Source: Trochalopteron elliotii
Lineage: Eukaryota > Chordata > Aves > Passeriformes > Leiothrichidae
Assembly (NCBI GenBank): GCA_024734555.1
Contig: JANPWX010020040.1
Span: 610,161-674,160, forward strand
Reading direction: 5' to 3'
Length of the DNA stretch: 64,000 nucleotides
Below the pieces are notes generated by a model. The model was not told the DNA's origin. It ran no database searches and saw nothing but the letters and a program-made list of their open reading frames with translations. The translations under genes were made by a program, and so were the position numbers. Shown here piece by piece: positions 61,701 to 64,000 of this stretch. The number at the start of each line of letters is the position of its first letter. Position 1 is the first letter of the stretch.

Positions 61701-64000
61701 TAATATCTTTAATGTCTACTTTCAGAGGCAAATAAAAATGGTCTTGTGAACAAGTGTCCTTCATGCTATACATGCTATACAAATTGAGTTGCAAGACTTT
61801 TTTTTTTTTTAGGTGCCCTTTTTTCCAGAAAACATTTATTTTACAGGTTCATACTTGGTTTGCTTTATAAAACAATATATTTCTATACAGTTTGTTGGTT
61901 TTTGGTTTTTTTTTTTGACATCAAAAGTGCGAGGAAAGGCGAAATGCAAAAGCATCCTGATGGAAAATCATCATTACTCTTGCAAAGTGATAAATTTTAC
62001 TTGTTCCTGATTAGCCCTCATTGTACCTCACATTAATGGTAACCTCTTCTGCAATCTCTGCTCTGTAAAGTCAAGACAGATAAATAATCTTTCACAGTAC
62101 TAATTAGAAGGGGGTATTTTTAAAATATTCCAGCTCTGATATACAGGCAAACACAAGTGCATCTGGAATTGCACATTAACCCCAGGATGTGGTGGGAGAT
62201 TTCAGGGAGATGCTGGCCTTTGAGGTAGAACATGAACAAAATTAACATAAAATGGGAATTAGGAAAACTGCATTCTTTAATACAAAGTGTAACCCATTTT
62301 TAAAGAGAAAATTGAGATAGGACTGAATTTATGATGGAATATGTGCATAAGAGTGATATTGATCTGTGTCAAGTAAAAATGGTAGAAATTTGATTTCCAG
62401 ACCTATTTATTAAATTGCTCCATAAACTAAACTCTCCTGCATCTGTTGCAAGATGGCAATATTAAAGAAGAATACATTGCTAAAGCTTTCTTAGTACTTT
62501 AAAGAATGAATGAATTCCTCCTTCTTTTTCCCCTTTCCTGCCATTAGAAAAATTCCTATCTTGGTCAAAAAATTCAGTGTTTAAATTATAAATCTTAAAG
62601 TAATTATATAGTGTAATTTTTTATGATCTTGCAGCTCTTTCAAATACAAATGTTTGTTTAAGATATTTTTACTAAAAAATGTTGATAAGATCATAATAAA
62701 AAAAAAACTCACATACAAATAATATTTTGAAAGAGGTCTATTCTGAACTTCATTTCTCTCCATTCCTCACTAATGTCACTATGATTAATTGTGCGATAAC
62801 AGTGTGTAATAATGTAAGCACAAATCACACAGTGAATAATAAAGATGCTGTATTTTTGAATAGTTCAGTTGAATACTTACAGTCTGAGGAAGAAGAAAAA
62901 GCTGTATTCTCTTTAATGAATTGTTCAATGATTGAAGTTCTGGGCTCAAACCTAGGTAGACAGTCATGCAGAATGAGCTGACAGAACTTCAGCAGTCCAA
63001 AAAGGCCACATGGTTTTATTCTTGTGTTAATAATTGATCCACAAGTGCACCTGTGAGTTAATAAGCTGAGGAAACTTTGGAACTAGGCATAGCTAAAACA
63101 GTTGGTTAATATAAGAAATATTTCAACCTTTCCTCCAGCACTGAATGCAGCTTGCAATCAATCTTTTGGTTCTGAGGTGTGTCTTCCCACTATTTTCATG
63201 AATATGGGCCTCTGAGGGTTCTAGTTTTCTAGAAAAAAAATCAACAACAAAACAAAAACCTGAGATGTGATAACAGAGCCAGTTGTCAAGAATCTTAACA
63301 GAATGAATGACACATTGCCAATCACTTTTTGTAAAGTCCATGGCAGAACACCAGTAGGCTATACACATACCAGCAGTTTCCCTATATACGTGGAATATTT
63401 ATTAAATCTATATTTCATGTACATACACTTGCCTCCTTGTTTGTCAAAGTGGATTTACGAGTGATGGTTTATTCAGTCTGGAGAATTTAGGTTTTGGAGA
63501 GGAAAATGAGTTGAAAAACCTCCTTAGCATTACAGGAAAATATAAATTTAGGACCCTCAGAGCAATTGCAGTGGTATATATCCTGCCTTTGGCCTTCTTT
63601 TCTCAGGTGAATTTACTGTGGCCCATTACGTGACAGTTGTAGCAACTAAATTACAGTAGCTCTCCATTAAATAACAAAGCTATGATTGGTGGTATACTTT
63701 ACATTCTCAAGGCAGTTTTCTAACCCCCTAAATGGATAATTGTCAGTTATTGCTTTTAAACTGTGAGCCTTGCATGACTTTATTAAAAGTTTCTGAGATC
63801 CAAAGCTTTACAAAGCTAATAGCAATATGTACAGAAGGGGTGTGTGCACCACTCTTTTATGGGGAGGAACAAAGTATAGGAAAGGTTGGGAACCTGTGTC
63901 AGGTCTTTGATGGAGTCATACGTGTGCCTTCTTCCTTAAGTGCCTCAGCCTTCAGATATCTGTGGAAGGGGCAGAATTATACCTGGAAAATCTTGTTGAT
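58706..64000. other. AT-rich unique sequence, no gene seen
   Basis: No gene, RNA or confident transposon is recognised. It begins with a cluster of GTACTGA-like words and a perfect 7-bp stem hairpin (58811-58828). Short frames of up to 98 codons (59765, 62727) have no recognisable domain; the latter has several Asn-X-Ser/Thr triplets by composition. T runs lie near 61798 and 61905. Confidence 0.6.
58811..58828. repeat. Perfect hairpin within GTACTGA-rich patch
   Basis: TTGTGCT (58811-58817) and AGCACAA (58822-58828) are exact complements around GCAG. The surrounding 58780-58858 contains five or so GTACTGA/GTACTAA/GTACAAA words, suggesting short local duplications. Confidence 0.85.

Noticed and set aside
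62727..62981. 84-codon frame with many Asn-X-Ser/Thr motifs
   Set aside because: Asn, Thr and Ser codons are favoured by AT-rich composition; no signal peptide or family match is seen.

Overview
The window looks like a piece of a bird nuclear genome, probably a songbird (passerine). The case rests on interspersed repeats. I see about ten CR1 non-LTR retrotransposon fragments. Those that keep the 3' end finish in the avian ATTCTATG-type tail, and most of the longer ones carry recognisable text from the C-terminal part of ORF2 or the 3' UTR. There are also three solo or fragmentary endogenous-retrovirus LTRs of types I associate with birds. The rest is AT-rich, rich in microsatellites, and has one sized assembly gap (11553-11950) and one single-base N (4265). 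Family names come from recall of consensus text, because no database search was possible.

I find no protein-coding gene, no exon I can defend, and no tRNA, rRNA or other structured RNA gene. The open reading frames are short (nearly all under 125 codons), have no recognisable domains and lack coding-like composition. The few longer ones are artefacts: frames through the N gap, frames through pyrimidine arrays, or frames antisense to CR1. The window is therefore intergenic (gene desert) or deep inside a very large intron; the sequence alone does not say which.

Layout: 1-110 is a (TTTTC)n array at the window edge. 111-11378 is AT-rich unique sequence with A/C-rich tracts, a 57-bp duplication around a single N (4208-4322) and a 24-bp tandem duplication (7225). 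11379-11994 is an AG/AAAG array, a 398-bp gap and a GGGAA array. 12357-13083 holds a CR1 scrap and a small solo LTR. 13084-28739 is mostly unique sequence with two CR1 tails and T-rich tracts. 28740-34378 has two reverse-strand CR1 pieces and a (GAAAAA)n tract. 35581-35721 is a three-phase ATAATG/ATA/GTA microsatellite, and a G-quadruplex motif lies at 36199. 37264-37919 is a nearly complete solo LTR. 43390-43510 is a CR1 tail. 45851-46431 is a composite array: CCTTG pentamers, then 15-mers dense in TTC-N3-GAA, then TTTCTC repeats. 54488-55705 has a long CR1 piece and an LTR 3' part. 56670-56825 is a second composite array. 57185-58705 has two CR1 pieces in opposite orientation and a near-identical 76-bp direct repeat. 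58706-64000 is unremarkable AT-rich sequence.

There are no genes that work together here. The observations most worth a second look are the composite pyrimidine arrays (two clear copies plus a probable third hidden by the gap), the unexplained 76-bp duplication, the probable false duplication at the single N, two G-quadruplex motifs, and several perfect inverted repeats. I do not see a previously undescribed biological system and do not claim one.
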